From: Mesotaenium endlicherianum
Taxonomy: Eukaryota; Streptophyta; Zygnematophyceae; Zygnematales; Mesotaeniaceae
Assembly: GCA_009602735.1 (NCBI GenBank)
Contig: WELA01011341.1
Location: 376,252 to 411,114, forward strand
Length of the DNA: 34,863 nt
Direction of reading: 5' to 3'
A program made the translations under genes and the position numbers. The notes beneath the pieces were generated by a model. That model worked only from the letters and a program-made list of their open reading frames with translations. It had not been told where the DNA came from and searched no databases. Below are positions 1 through 10,880 of the stretch, one piece after another; position 1 is the first letter of the stretch, and every line of letters begins with the position of its first letter.

Positions 1-2325
1 GGGGGGGGGGGTGTTTGGGGAGACCTGCGGTAGCCGACATGGAGGAGGATACGCTGCATGTCCAGCTTCTGCTTCTGCTGCAGCAGCGCGTCCGCCTCGT
101 CCAGCACCAGCCAGCGGCAGCCGTGCGTGTGCAGCCGCCCGGCCTTGGAGAGGTCCGAGATGCGGCCGGGCGTCCCGATGACGATGCACGGCTTGTTGAG
201 CTTCAGCGCCTCCTCCTGCCGCCGCTGGTTGGCGCCGCCGATCAGCTGCTGCACCACTTTCTGCACACGCGCAACATGCACTATGACAGTGCTTAGACTA
301 TATGTATAATATAGAAATAATACGTGTAAAATACACGTATATATCATGAAGAGGGCAATCGCGCACGTGCCAGTTCCCAAGCATGCACGCCCTTCAAGCA
401 GATCTACTACCAGAATGCACGCGCGCGCATGCATTGCTATTGCCGATTCCCCAACCGCCACCACTGCACCTGTCCTCTCCCTGCCTTCCCCCCCCTGCCC
501 CCCTCCCCCTCAAACCCCTGCCAATTGTCCGTGCCGACTGCGCGTGTGTGGGCATCCAAAGGGCCACAATCAGGAACGGGGGTGCACAAGCGCAAAAAAG
601 TTTTAGGAATGAACACCCTCCCCAAGCAGCCCCCCCCCCTCCCCTCCCCTCTCCCTCCTTCGACTCTAAGCTCTACTGCAAGCCCTCTGCCGACGCCGAA
701 GCACCTCGTGACAGACTCTCCGTGCAAAAACTCGGGGTCCTATCGCCAGGTTCAGGGCGCAGGGTTTAAGCGGCCAATGAGCTGCTGCAATCTGGCTGCG
801 CCTGTGATAATTGCTTGAATAACCAGGGGTGAGCACCGGGTCTTTTGCCGGGTCTCCCTGCTCGAGCCCAAGACACAAAGCTAAACAGCTTTTCCCCCCT
901 CACATTTTTATATTCCGCCGTTTCCGTCTCCCTCTCCCTCCCTCGGCCCCTCTTTTCCTTGTCCCCTTCTTTGCCTCCCCCTTGGCCCTCTTGGAGTCCA
1001 AACTCCAGCTCAAAGAGGACCACACAAGCAAAGGGTAGTGTCATGGGAGGAAGAGAGAGAGAGAGCGAGAGAGAGGCTGTGGGCATGCGCGGGAAGGCAC
1101 AAGTGCACGCACGCGACCCCACATGGACCCGCTCGCTCGCACACACACACTTCACGCACACGCGCCAGGCATGCTCGGACACTTGCGCGCGCTCGCACGG
1201 GCGAGCAGGCGGGGCACGATGCGCGCGCGCACCTTGTTGTCGGGGCCCAGGATGGACTCGGCCTCGCGCACGATCTGCATCGCCAGCTCGCGCGACGGCG
1301 CCACGATCACCGCCTGGATGCCCCTCTCGACCTTCGCTCCTTTCCTGCCGCCGCCGCTGCTGCCGCCCCGCACCTCCTCCGCCCCCTCCCCCTGTCCTGC
1401 CCCCTGCGCTCCGTCGTCGCTCAGCGGCCCCACGCGCGAGAGCACGGGCAGCAGGAAGGCCAGCGTCTTCCCCGAGCCCGTGAACGACTGCACCGCCGCG
1501 TCGTGCCCTGCAGGAGACGCGCACACGCAAGCACACAAGCACGCACACGCGCTGAAATCCCGTGCAAGGCGGACAGCTGGGCAGAACTGCAGTAGGGAGT
1601 GAGCCCCAAAAAGCTGCCAGCTGGCAGAGCCAGCACTTGCTGGCGCCAAGAGGAGGCAGGTGTCACAGCATCGTACCTTGCAGGAGGGTGGGGATGGCAG
1701 CCGACTGCACGTCCGTGGGGGATGTCAGCCCAATCTCCTGGAGGCGCTGCAAAAGCTTGGGGGACAGGCCCAGCGCGGAAAATCCGGCTGCTGTACTATC
1801 CTCAAAATTCATTTCCTGCTTTTCTGCTTCTGCAGCCTTCGGAGCAGCAGGCTCTCCCGCCTGCATCCCGCTCCCCAGGTCCTCGGGTGGGGACACATTG
1901 CTCCGGGAAGTGACAGACTCCGTGCCGAGGGAGACTGCTGAAGCTGTGAGTGGGAAAGGTACGGGTGAGGGGGGTGTATCTGGTCCAAGCGAATGGAGCA
2001 GCTTTCCACGAGGCCCAAGGCTCCCTGCATGCTCTAAACCCCCAAACAGCTGGCATGCCCGCCTGAAGTTGGACCTCTGCACCCTCTGTAAGCTGCGACT
2101 CGAAAACTCACAAATTCCCACTTCAGGTGAGATATTTAGCCTGCCGGATAGTAGAGGTCGTCCAGAAGTGGAAGCTGCCTGGCACTGGCCGGGCGACTGC
2201 CCTGCACTGACAGGCAAGCTGCTCAGCCTTGTCGCCGAGCAGCCACTTTCCAATTTTGACAGCAAGTGACTCGAGGACTGCTGAGGAATTGCTGCTACTG
2301 CCCCAGCAAATCCATTGCATATCAT
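1..2325 (-). CDS. RH47: DEAD-box RNA helicase, plant RH47/ISE1 type, N-terminal part (runs off left edge)
   Basis: ATP-dependent RNA helicase, probably organellar. Exons on the minus strand: 2325-1677, 1507-1233, 260-25 (last donor weak, GTCTCC). Phases agree (1, 0, 2). From Met at 2325 the first ~170 residues are Ser/Arg-rich and low in acidic residues, as in a transit peptide. Then follow the Q motif (PTDVQSAAIP, Gln ~207), motif I TGSGKT (Lys ~230), motif Ia APSRELA (~286), GG, Ib TPGR (~338) and motif II DEAD (~362). Motif I is preceded by SF rather than the usual AQ; plant RH47 has SY there, and the LHTHGCRWLVLDE stretch also fits RH47. A Gly/Ser/Glu-rich insert (~248-274) separates motifs I and Ia. 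The C-terminal helicase domain lies outside the window. A strong acceptor (TTGTGTTTCAG) just upstream of the ATG suggests a 5'UTR intron; the frame is also open to an ATG at 2466. Family call firm, start moderate. Confidence 0.85.
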
Positions 2326-3268
2326 CTTGATGCGCCTGAAACACAACACCTCGACGTAGGAGCTATAGAGCTTTGGATAACCTCGGTAACCAACAGCACT
2401 TAGCATAAGCAAGAAACGGGGCGGATTTGACACGTGCTCCCAGATATAATTGTAAGAGCACTGCAATCAAATTCTTACAGAGCGCATATACCCGAAATGC
2501 AGAGGCAGGAGAGGGCGAACAACGTCTCTTGCTCGACAACTGCAGACACTATGTCTGAGTCCTGACCACCACGTCTCAGCACGACATGAGGGCTGCCGGT
2601 GTGCTCTGGGTCTGCATCCCCTAGCTTGCAGTGCCCTGCAGCACCCTGCAGCATGCACTCCTGCAGTCTCCTTCAATGTGTGCCTTGGCAGTAAACGACT
2701 GCAAACCGTCGTAAGCAGGTTGGGGGAAGGTTGGGACAGTTTGGTTCGGTGTCAAATGTCGTAACGCTCGAAAATGAACCAAAAACGAATTGCGTTTCAT
2801 CACTAATATAGTTCTCATGTGAACACCATATTCATGCCTTGAAGCTGCTTGAAGCCAATCACGCACGACCGTGCGAACGTACACGACCGTCCCGCTTTTT
2901 GTAGCCGCACTTGGTTTCCATACTCTCAATGTACGGAGAGCACTCGGAACTTGGAAGTAGAGCTCTGAATTTCCTGAAATTGCCTACTAAAGTGCCTACT
3001 GAAATTCCCTGAAATGGTCTTCAAAAGTCATCTGAAGCACGTGCACTGAAGCATGCCAGCCTGAAGTGCCCTGAAGCTGGCAATATGAGTTACGTACTGT
3101 TGTTGCTTACACTTTATCCGCGCAGTAAGTTATAAGATAATTAACTTAGTATGCTTCTTCCTCCTTGGTCGCCTATATATAGCGAGTACGTAGTGATCTT
3201 GCTCTTGCCCTTGTGTGCACCCAACTGAGCGCTAGCTTATATGCTGTGATGCTTTAGCATAGGGCACT
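2326..3268. promoter_or_regulatory. Divergent intergenic region between the helicase and the LarE-like gene
   Basis: About 0.9 kb between two genes read in opposite directions, so it should hold both promoters and possibly the helicase 5'UTR exon. It contains clustered CTGCAG/CTGAA words (about 2620-2660 and 2960-3085) that look like drifting micro-duplications, then an AT-rich stretch leading into the TATA box at 3174. No convincing coding exon was seen. Confidence 0.5.
3174..3182 (+). promoter_or_regulatory. TATA box of the LarE-like gene
   Basis: The string TATATATAG sits about 90 bp upstream of the ATG at 3269, a normal position for a core promoter with a short 5'UTR. It lies outside the duplicated unit, which begins at 3245, so only the first copy of exon 1 has it. 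This matters for deciding whether the duplication is real. Confidence 0.55.
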
Positions 3269-5433
3269 ATGCACGTTTTGGCAGCAGCTGCCCACGCTGA
3301 TCTGCTATTGGCATCATATTCGATCAATTATTGTATTCAAGGGAACAGTTTTATCAGGAGCTTCTCGTGTACTGTAGGAACTTTGGGAAATCGCAGGCTT
3401 TCCCAGAGGCGACGTGTAAGACTACAAGCCACAAGTCAGCTCGTTCAGAATAATATCATTCAACCGGCATCAGGCAGAGGTACAAAGCAAGCTTCTTCTT
3501 TAAGAGAGAGACTTGAAAGTGGAGTCCTGCAGAATCACGACAGAGGCGCAGTCAGGGGAGTGCCAGCCAATGAGGATGAAGCTTTCTCGTTACTAAAAGA
3601 ACTTATTGAGGTGTGTTCATTTTCCATGCAGCTGAACCTCAGCAGCACGAAACGTGTCTAGAGATTCCGTCAACTTCTTCCTGCCAGTCAAGCATCCTTC
3701 ATTTCTGAATGTCAAAGCATCCTTCATTTCAAAATAACATCAAGCTGCTGCTCCTATATCTGGCTGTTCAGATCTGGTATAAATTGAAATTTATCAATGT
3801 GTTACTCTCTAAAGCTTGGTGAGCTCTGTAAGAGCTCTGACCAGCTGCGCAATTTGATGGCAAGAATAAACCAGGCCGAAAGCGAAGCATCATCAGAGGC
3901 CACCTCAATGGTGTGGAGACCCTCAACCAGGCTTTGTGTGGGCACTAATCAATCTTTCCTCAATATGCAAGCAAATATTATGCTGCAGGACCACGATGAA
4001 GCAGGACCACCTGGTCATGACGAGTTGCTGTGGCTTTTATCAGCTGACTATTTCGTCTCTCGCTGCCCAAGTCTCACTACCAATCTAGGATTAGGCATCC
4101 TCTCAGAAAGGGCTAACAGGGTGAGGACATGAAGAGGATTCTGTTAAAGGGAGGGGACGAGACGGTAGTGACTCAGGGCTGTTGCAAACACTGCAGGAAA
4201 CACGGGAATTGGGAGTTGGCCACGGCATGAACGTGGTGGCCTTTTCGGGCGGGGTCGATTCCTCTCTCGTAGCTTACTTGGTAAGTTCTTACACTCTCCT
4301 TTCCCCCCTCCCTCCCTCCCTCCCTCCCTCCCTCCCTCNTGTGATGCTTTAGCATAGGGCACTATGCACGTTTTGGCAGCAGCTGCCCACGCTGATCTGC
4401 TATTGGCATCATATTCGATCAATTATTGTATTCAAGGGAACAGTTTTATCAGGAGCTTCTCGTGTACTGTAGGAACTTTGGGAAATCGCAGGCTTTCCCA
4501 GAGGCGACGTGTAAGACTACAAGCCACAAGTCAGCTCGTTCAGAATAATATCATTCAACCGGCATCAGGCAGAGGTACAAAGCAAGCTTCTTCTTTAAGA
4601 GAGAGACTTGAAAGTGGAGTCCTGCAGAATCACGACAGAGGCGCAGTCAGGGGAGTGCCAGCCAATGAGGATGAAGCTTTCTCGTTACTAAAAGAACTTA
4701 TTGAGGTGTGTTCATTTTCCATGCAGCTGAACCTCAGCAGCACGAAACGTGTCTAGAGATTCCGTCAACTTCTTCCTGCCAGTCAAGCATCCTTCATTTC
4801 TGAATGTCAAAGCATCCTTCATTTCAAAATAACATCAAGCTGCTGCTCCTATATCTGGCTGTTCAGATCTGGTATAAATTGAAATTTATCAATGTGTTAC
4901 TCTCTAAAGCTTGGTGAGCTCTGTAAGAGCTCTGACCAGCTGCGCAATTTGATGGCAAGAATAAACCAGGCCGAAAGCGAAGCATCATCAGAGGCCACCT
5001 CAATGGTGTGGAGACCCTCAACCAGGCTTTGTGTGGGCACTAATCAATCTTTCCTCAATATGCAAGCAAATATTATGCTGCAGGACCACGATGAAGCAGG
5101 ACCACCTGGTCATGACGAGTTGCTGTGGCTTTTATCAGCTGACTATTTCGTCTCTCGCTGCCCAAGTCTCACTACCAATCTAGGATTAGGCATCCTCTCA
5201 GAAAGGGCTAACAGGGTGAGGACATGAAGAGGATTCTGTTAAAGGGAGGGGACGAGACGGTAGTGACTCAGGGCTGTTGCAAACACTGCAGGAAACACGG
5301 GAATTGGGAGTTGGCCACGGCATGAACGTGGTGGCCTTTTCGGGCGGGGTCGATTCCTCTCTCGTAGCTTACTTGGTAAGTTCTTACACTCTCCTTTCCC
5401 CCCTCCCTCCCTCCCTCCCTCCCTCCCTCCCTC
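3245..5433. repeat. Perfect 1.09-kb tandem duplication (3245-4338 and 4340-5433) joined by one N
   Basis: Position 3245 onward reappears at 4340 onward at a constant offset of 1095, and I saw no difference between the copies, including both non-coding parts. The unit spans exon 1, intron 1 and exon 2 of the LarE-like gene and ends in a CCCT-repeat tract. The single N at 4339 sits exactly at the joint. Identity without drift plus the N argue for an assembly join (collapsed or overlapping contig ends at a simple repeat) rather than an old duplication, but a recent real duplication cannot be excluded from sequence alone. Confidence 0.9.
3269..4280 (+). CDS. LarE-like gene, first copy of exons 1 and 2
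   Basis: Exon 1 3269-3610 (114 codons; ATG with a basic, Ser/Arg-rich N-terminus such as LSQRRRVRLQ that resembles an organellar targeting peptide) and exon 2 4197-4280 (28 codons; the PP-loop segment). This copy carries the TATA box but is followed by the CCCT tract, an N and the second copy instead of exon 3. If the duplication is an artefact, these exons are the same ones as 4364-5375. If it is real, a transcript from this promoter would have to skip the second copy's exon 1, which has no acceptor, and could include two PP-loop exons. Confidence 0.6.
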
Positions 5434-5662
5434 TCTCTATCCAGCCTGCAGGTGGGGCCCCGGGGGGGGCGCATAGATGCTAGCCAGAGCACCACCCCTG
5501 AAGCTCTCAATCTGATTGGCAATGAGTGCTTGCTCGCTGGCCACAGCCTACAGGTCAGGGGCTGGTGGCTGTCTCTCGCTGGCGTTGTTACCCTGGCTGG
5601 CTGCTCTGCTGGTCCTTCTTTTCTTTTAAGTGCTGCTGAAGGTCTTGCTGCTGGCTCTGCTG

Positions 5663-5701
<39 letters not shown>

Positions 5702-8700
5702 GTGGTGCTGGTGCTGGTCTCTTGCTCTGTCTCTGTCTCGACCTCTGCCTCTCTTCTGCTGCTGGTGCTGCATCGGTGGCTCGCCCAGTGTGATGTGATC
5801 AGCTTGCTGGGCTGCAGGTCCCAAGCATCTGCAGCCTTCTTCTGGATCCAAGTCTCTCCTGCTGCTGCTTCTGGTGTTGGTGGTCTCACTTGCTGTTGCT
5901 GCTGCGTTGTCTGTGTCCCAACTGACCAGCTGTCACTCTCACAGAAGGCCATCTCTGTGTGAGCCAGGAAGCTGTGAGCGCTTCTACCCTCAGGCCATCC
6001 TCTGCTGCCGCTGCTGCTGCTGCTGGTGGTGCAGGTGAGGGCGGCCTTTGGAGAGGACAGTTGTGCTGCCACCATAGGCTGCAGCCCGTCGCTGCCACTC
6101 GTTCAGCTGGAGCGCGCTCGCCAGGTGGCACGTCAGATTGGCATCCAGCTCTGGGAGGTCAGCTGCGCTCCCCTGTCTGGAGACACAAATGGGGGGAGGG
6201 AGGGAGGAGGGNCCTACTCCCAGCTGGCCGTTAGGGCGCTGTCAGCAAGTGGGTGAGGCGGTTTTGGAGTTTGGGTGCTCGCTTGCTCAGGTGTTGTCTG
6301 TGTTATAGCGATTGGTTTGGGGTGGGGGGGGCGGGGGCGGGGGGGCAGGTGGCAACACGGGAGGGGGATGTGGAGGAGTACGTGGCGAACGAGGGCGCCA
6401 GCTGCTACCACTGCAAGTCGTCGCTCTACTCCACGCTCCACTCCCTGGCCTCCCTGCACAGGTGGATGCCACATCATCAGCCCCTCTCTCCCGCGCCCAA
6501 GAGGCGCAGCCGCCCGCTGAGTCCTGTTGGCGCTCCCAGCCCCCTTGCCAGGGCTGCTGCAGCAGCTGTTGCATCTCTCAAGGGTGCCGCATTTGCACCC
6601 CCGCCCCTAGCTGGGGAGGCTGACACATACTTGACATATGGCGTGCCTTACTTGCATCTGCCACATATGCGGGCTGCCAGCTGTTGTTTATATCGCCCCA
6701 AATTATGGCCAAAAAACTTTGGCATTTTGCGAAGCTTGCGTACACTCCGAGGGTAGGGTGTGCGTAGGGTAAGCATTTTCGCAATCGACGCACGTACACA
6801 TCCTTGCTTCCCCTTGCCATTGCCCTCCTCGCCCACTTTATGGGCGCATCTCTTGGGTCTCCCTTTTACCCCCTTCCGTTTTGATCCTGTCCCTAAAGAC
6901 TTTGGCCCCCTTCCTTCTCCCTCAAAGCCAAAGGTTTAAAAATGGACCCCACCTTTCCCTGCCTCCAATTTTGTCTGCGCAAACTCTCCTTCACGCTTGA
7001 CGCCGGGATCCAAACGCAAGGTAAATATGAGTGGGGGGCCTAGAGGGCTCTCTGTCCCTCTCTCTATTCTCTGAGGGCCTCTCCAGCTCCGGCTGTGATG
7101 TGTAAGCAAATGCCAAGGGGGATGAAGTTGGGGGTTTCTCAACAACCAAGCTGAGCGTGATAGCCACGCTCGCGTGGAAAAGCGAGAGGATGGATGTCTA
7201 TTCTCCTCATGCCCGCTGCCTGAAGGCCGAACGATCCACGGCCGGTCTCTCGCTTCTCATCTTCTTTGAACATTTGTTACCCGCACGGAGGGCGGGCGTG
7301 GGGTGGGGGGGGCAAAGCGGCAGCAGTCGTTTCACTGCCATCAAATTTTTTTCTCTTTATGAAGAAGTGAGGGAGGGCAAAGCTAGGGTGGCTTCAGGCT
7401 CAGGGGGGAACAAGAGCAAGTAGAGTTAGACGCAGAGGTGTGGAAACCTCGTGGGTGCTCCCCGAGTGCTTCCCCATTTGGCAAGGAGCCTCCGTTCTTG
7501 CTTGCTGTCTCGGGGTAAGGAGAGCAGAGTCTGTTTATTGGGTCCCTTGGGACCATCCGGGGGAAGAAAAAGTTTGTGCCTGCACCTCTTTTGTCGACCT
7601 TATTTTGTGTGTTGTTATTGGGGTCCTGCATTTCCCGGGGAGGCTGTTGGGGCAGGGTAACGTTGCGGGGCAGTGCATGCATGAGCTCGTCACTGCGGCA
7701 GAGGCTAACAAACTGCCTATGATTTCAGTGTGTGTGTGATTTTTGGGGGGATGTGTGTACATACGCTAAGCTGAATGGGAGTCGACATCATCCAAGTAAG
7801 ACGCACACCATCATGTGGATGCAGGCTCAGCTTGACAGATGGCGTGCCCATGGAGCGGGGGGGATGTGCATGCAGGCAGGGCCTGACAGGTGGCACGCCT
7901 GTGGTGCTGTTCAACGGCACGAATGCGGATGACCTCACGGACCTCACCCGGCTGGGCCTGCTGGCGGCGCAGGAGCGCCAGGTGGCAAGCCCTCTGGCGT
8001 CGCTCCCTAAGGCTGCCGTGCGGGTGAGTGAGCATGTGAGTGCGTGAGTGATTGAGAGTGAGGGGCCCCATGGATCTCGACCTCTCGCCTCCTGCCTCCA
8101 CTCCATACTTTTATGTATTTTTTGCCCCTTCCAGAGTTAGAGACTTGCTGGCTGTCGACGAAGACGGTCTTCCTCTTTTCCTTCCCTACTACTTGATCCC
8201 CTGCTGTGTTTCCCATGCCATTCTATATTTCCCTTTTCTTGAGTGAAAACGGTCCCTTCTATATTTTGGGAAATTCTGGCCCTCGATCGAAGCTGACCCA
8301 AATTGATCGTTCTCTTGTACCAAACTGAGTGGCCCTCCATCCCAAGAGCTGAGGTGGACACCTCAGCGGGCATGTGGCAGTATGATGGCCCAGCAAGCTC
8401 AGAAATGATAGTTCAGAGCTAGAGTTCACAATAATGCTGTCCGTCTGCCTGCTGACTGCCTTTCGCCCGCAGCCAGCACAGTGCGTTGGCTTGTCTCTTG
8501 CCCTGCGCACGCTCACTCGCTCCCTCGCACCCCAGGCTGGCGGCAGCGAATTTCGAGCGCCCATGCGCGTGCGCACATGTACTGTGCATAGCACAGCGCC
8601 TGCTTGAGTCTTGACATTCCCGCCCTCTGCCCCAATTACAGCGGGATTGCTGGGGCCTCTTCGAATGCACCGTGGACCGCAGGGCTCGTGGCTGAGTGCT

Positions 8701-9723
8701 CCGGTTCCAGAGTTTCAGGCCTGCGATTCAAAATATTAAAATTCCAGGGTTAGAGGTCAGCCACTGGGTCCGAGTTCCGAGGCTGGCACGGCGCGCCTTG
8801 AAGCCAAGCGCAGAGTCGCGCGCGTCCCGAAGCAGGCCCAAGAAGCGACAGGCAGCTTTGCCCCCCAAGCTGCGCCCTTCGGCCGCCGCCCCCTGCGCCT
8901 GCGCGCTTGGTGGGGGCCTCTGTCTAGCCCTTGGCCCCAGCCCAATATTTTAGCCCTAAATTTGGGACCCTGAATCTGCCTGCCGGGAAGGGGCGGGGGG
9001 GGGAAGGGGGCGTGCAGGCGGTGGCGAGAGCGGCGGGGCTGCCCAACTGGGACACGGCGGCGGCGCCGTGCCTGAGGAGCCGGCTGGCGTGGGGCGTGCC
9101 TGCCACGCCCGCCTCCCTCTCCGCCGTGGAGGCCGCCGAAGCGCTGGTGGGTCCTGTCGCTACTACTGCTTCCCAGTTGAGGGTGCTGCCGCAATCTCGA
9201 GCTCTCCTTGCACTCTCTTCACACTAGCGGGCGTGGCTCGCCTCCGATCTCCAGTGGGCTGGGCTGGGCTGCCTGGGCTGCCTCGTATTACGGCAGCTGG
9301 CGTGAATCACGATGCAACCTCTGTGCTTGCACCTGTGTGCATGGGTGCGTGAGTTTTGCATGCGCTTGCGCGTGTGCGCATGAGCACGGAACAGCACCCT
9401 TATGCATATGCTTATGTGTCTGTGTGCACAACCGCTGCGTCCATGTGTGAACACATGCACGCGGACCCGTGTGCGTGCGCATGCGCTTGTGCACACCTGT
9501 GCAGGTGAGGCAGCTCCTGGAGATTGCGGACAGCGAGAACATGCGAGTGCGCGTGCTGGCGGGGGGCGAGGCGGTGGTGGAGGTGGACGCCGCCAAGGTC
9601 CTCAAGGCTCAGCTTCTGGAGGGCAGCATGCGCCGCCAGCTGCGTGCGCTCGGCCTTCGGATGCAACAGATCCGCGCCTTCAAGTCCGGCTCACTGAGCG
9701 CGGAGTCGCTTGCTCTGTCCTGA
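4364..9723 (+). CDS. larE: LarE-like ATP-dependent sulfurtransferase / PP-loop pyrophosphatase
   Basis: Seven exons, all phases consistent: 4364-4705, 5292-5375, 6035-6157, 6349-6461, 7876-8023, 9018-9146, 9505-9723; 385 aa. Residues 1-114 form a targeting-like extension. SGGVDSS (131-137) is the PP-loop that binds ATP. SPSLP, GIQLWE and GTNADD (235-240) are further LarE landmarks. Cysteines at CYHC (202, 205) and PCLRSR (288) match the positions used for sulfur chemistry in the family. Bacterial LarE inserts sulfur into the nickel-pincer cofactor precursor of lactate racemase. Some members sacrifice one cysteine, while three-cysteine members hold a 4Fe-4S cluster, and this protein has all three. 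The usual D-x-RPG is DLTRLG here. No LarB/LarC partner is in the window, so the biological sulfur acceptor in this alga is unknown. The name is by family only. Confidence 0.85.
5636..5705 (+). repeat. CTG trinucleotide tract in LarE-like intron 2
   Basis: A run of CTG/CTC triplets lies inside the intron between exons 2 and 3. The long poly-Leu (plus) and poly-Gln (minus) open frames here are by-products of the repeat, since the conserved LarE sequence resumes only at 6035. Confidence 0.7.
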
Positions 9724-9767
9724 CGCCGTCGACAGAGGCGTTTAGGAACTACGGTTAGCCCTACACA

Positions 9768-10043
9768 TTACATGCGCCAAGCAAAGGACTGGGGGGTGAA
9801 GGCGGCATGGTATTGTGGGCGACTTGATGTAGGTATAGCTTCATCGAGTTCTTTTTCTCCAGCTAAGGCATTTAAGATTTCATGCTTGACGTCTAGAAAT
9901 GTAGTGTAAGGAGCAAAGACGATTCGCTTAATGGCAGCCCATTGTTGCCTGAACTTCTGAGGCTGGTTAGGATGCAAGTAATGTCTGGAGTTTTTGATTA
10001 CCCAGTCGATTTTTTGACAACGTCTCGGCCTCGAGAGTACGTG
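9768..10043 (-). CDS. Orphan terminal exon of unrecognised protein
   Basis: On the minus strand, a strong acceptor (TTTTCTCGCAG) is followed by 92 codons ending in TAA. The product has balanced, globular-looking composition with motifs QKIDWVIKNSRHY, HPNQPQKF, FAPYTTFLDV and a terminal FAWRM. I do not recognise the family. It sits tail-to-tail with the LarE-like gene (stop at 9723) and 3' of the hexose transporter. A possible upstream exon ending at a donor near 10105 (NCTKAKNQ, same phase) was noticed but is short and unsupported. It may be a gene 3' end, a gene fragment or a transposon remnant. No start or promoter was found in the 800 bp before the transporter's stop. Confidence 0.4.
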   Translation of the reverse strand, partial: HVLSRPRRCQKIDWVIKNSRHYLHPNQPQKFRQQWAAIKRIVFAPYTTFLDVKHEILNALAGEKELDEAIPTSSRPQYHAAFTPQSFAWRM

Positions 10044-10880
10044 CTGCGAGAAAACTTTGTGGAGTATTTATTATTGGAGGATGCGCTCATGAAAATTGAC
10101 CTGGTTCTTGGCTTTCGTGCAATTAAAGCTCAGGAGGGACTCTTGTATTGCAGTTGATTCTTTGTCAACAAACATTAGTCTTTATTATACCAGCCGAATA
10201 TGGCTAGTACCAAGAGTCAATTCAGACTTTAAACACTCCTGATATTACGCACATGCAAACGCGTGACAATTGTGGGGGGTTGGATAGATATTACACTTTG
10301 TACAACATGGAGAATATGGTCTGTGTAAAAAAAATGTAGTATTTCAGAAATTATTGGAATATTACTTTTTAGTGTATGCAGGGAGAATTTTAGGGACTAA
10401 TGAAGACTACCCAATTAGAACAATAGATGCTAAGAAAGCACTCACCAATCAACGTAAAAGTTGCAAGGGTCCAGCCACAAATCTGTTTTTCTTAAGAAAT
10501 AATTACACGTGAAACCAACCTGGTACAATACAACCATAATTTATGCTGCTAGACAGCATTTGAAACTGAAAGGAAGAGTTCCAGAGGAAAACTCAAAAAT
10601 TACCTACTATCTAACCACATTATGTAAGTTAGTAAGTCCTTCATGACCTGAATCACTCATCGCACTACCACTACCACCACAGAAGCAACCGCACCTGAAA
10701 CACAATTCTCATGTATAACAACCATAAATAACACCTCCATGAACTAGCCTGGTCCTAACCTGGTACTTCTTACACAATTTCAATTCCTGGATAAGTCACA
10801 TCTGGAGATTTGAGCTCAAGCAATTTTCCATGTGTGCAAGAGGCCCTCACACCCTTCTGGAGGTTCCAGATGGCACCATT
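10044..10880. other. AT-rich tail-to-tail spacer
   Basis: AT-rich sequence downstream of the hexose transporter stop codon. It should hold that gene's 3'UTR and polyadenylation site (minus strand). I see no repeat unit, RNA gene or conserved coding frame beyond the short possible exon mentioned for 9768-10043. Confidence 0.5.

Noticed and set aside
3797..4132. Plus-strand 111-codon frame between LarE exons 1 and 2 (and its copy at 4892-5227)
   Set aside because: It is reasonably protein-like, but exons 1 and 2 join in phase 0 without it and LarE proteins have nothing at this place. Its end lacks a fitting donor. It is treated as intron, though an alternative exon cannot be fully excluded.
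5588..5851. Poly-Gln (minus) and poly-Leu (plus) open frames
   Set aside because: Both come from the CTG repeat inside a LarE intron; the conserved protein skips this region in phase.
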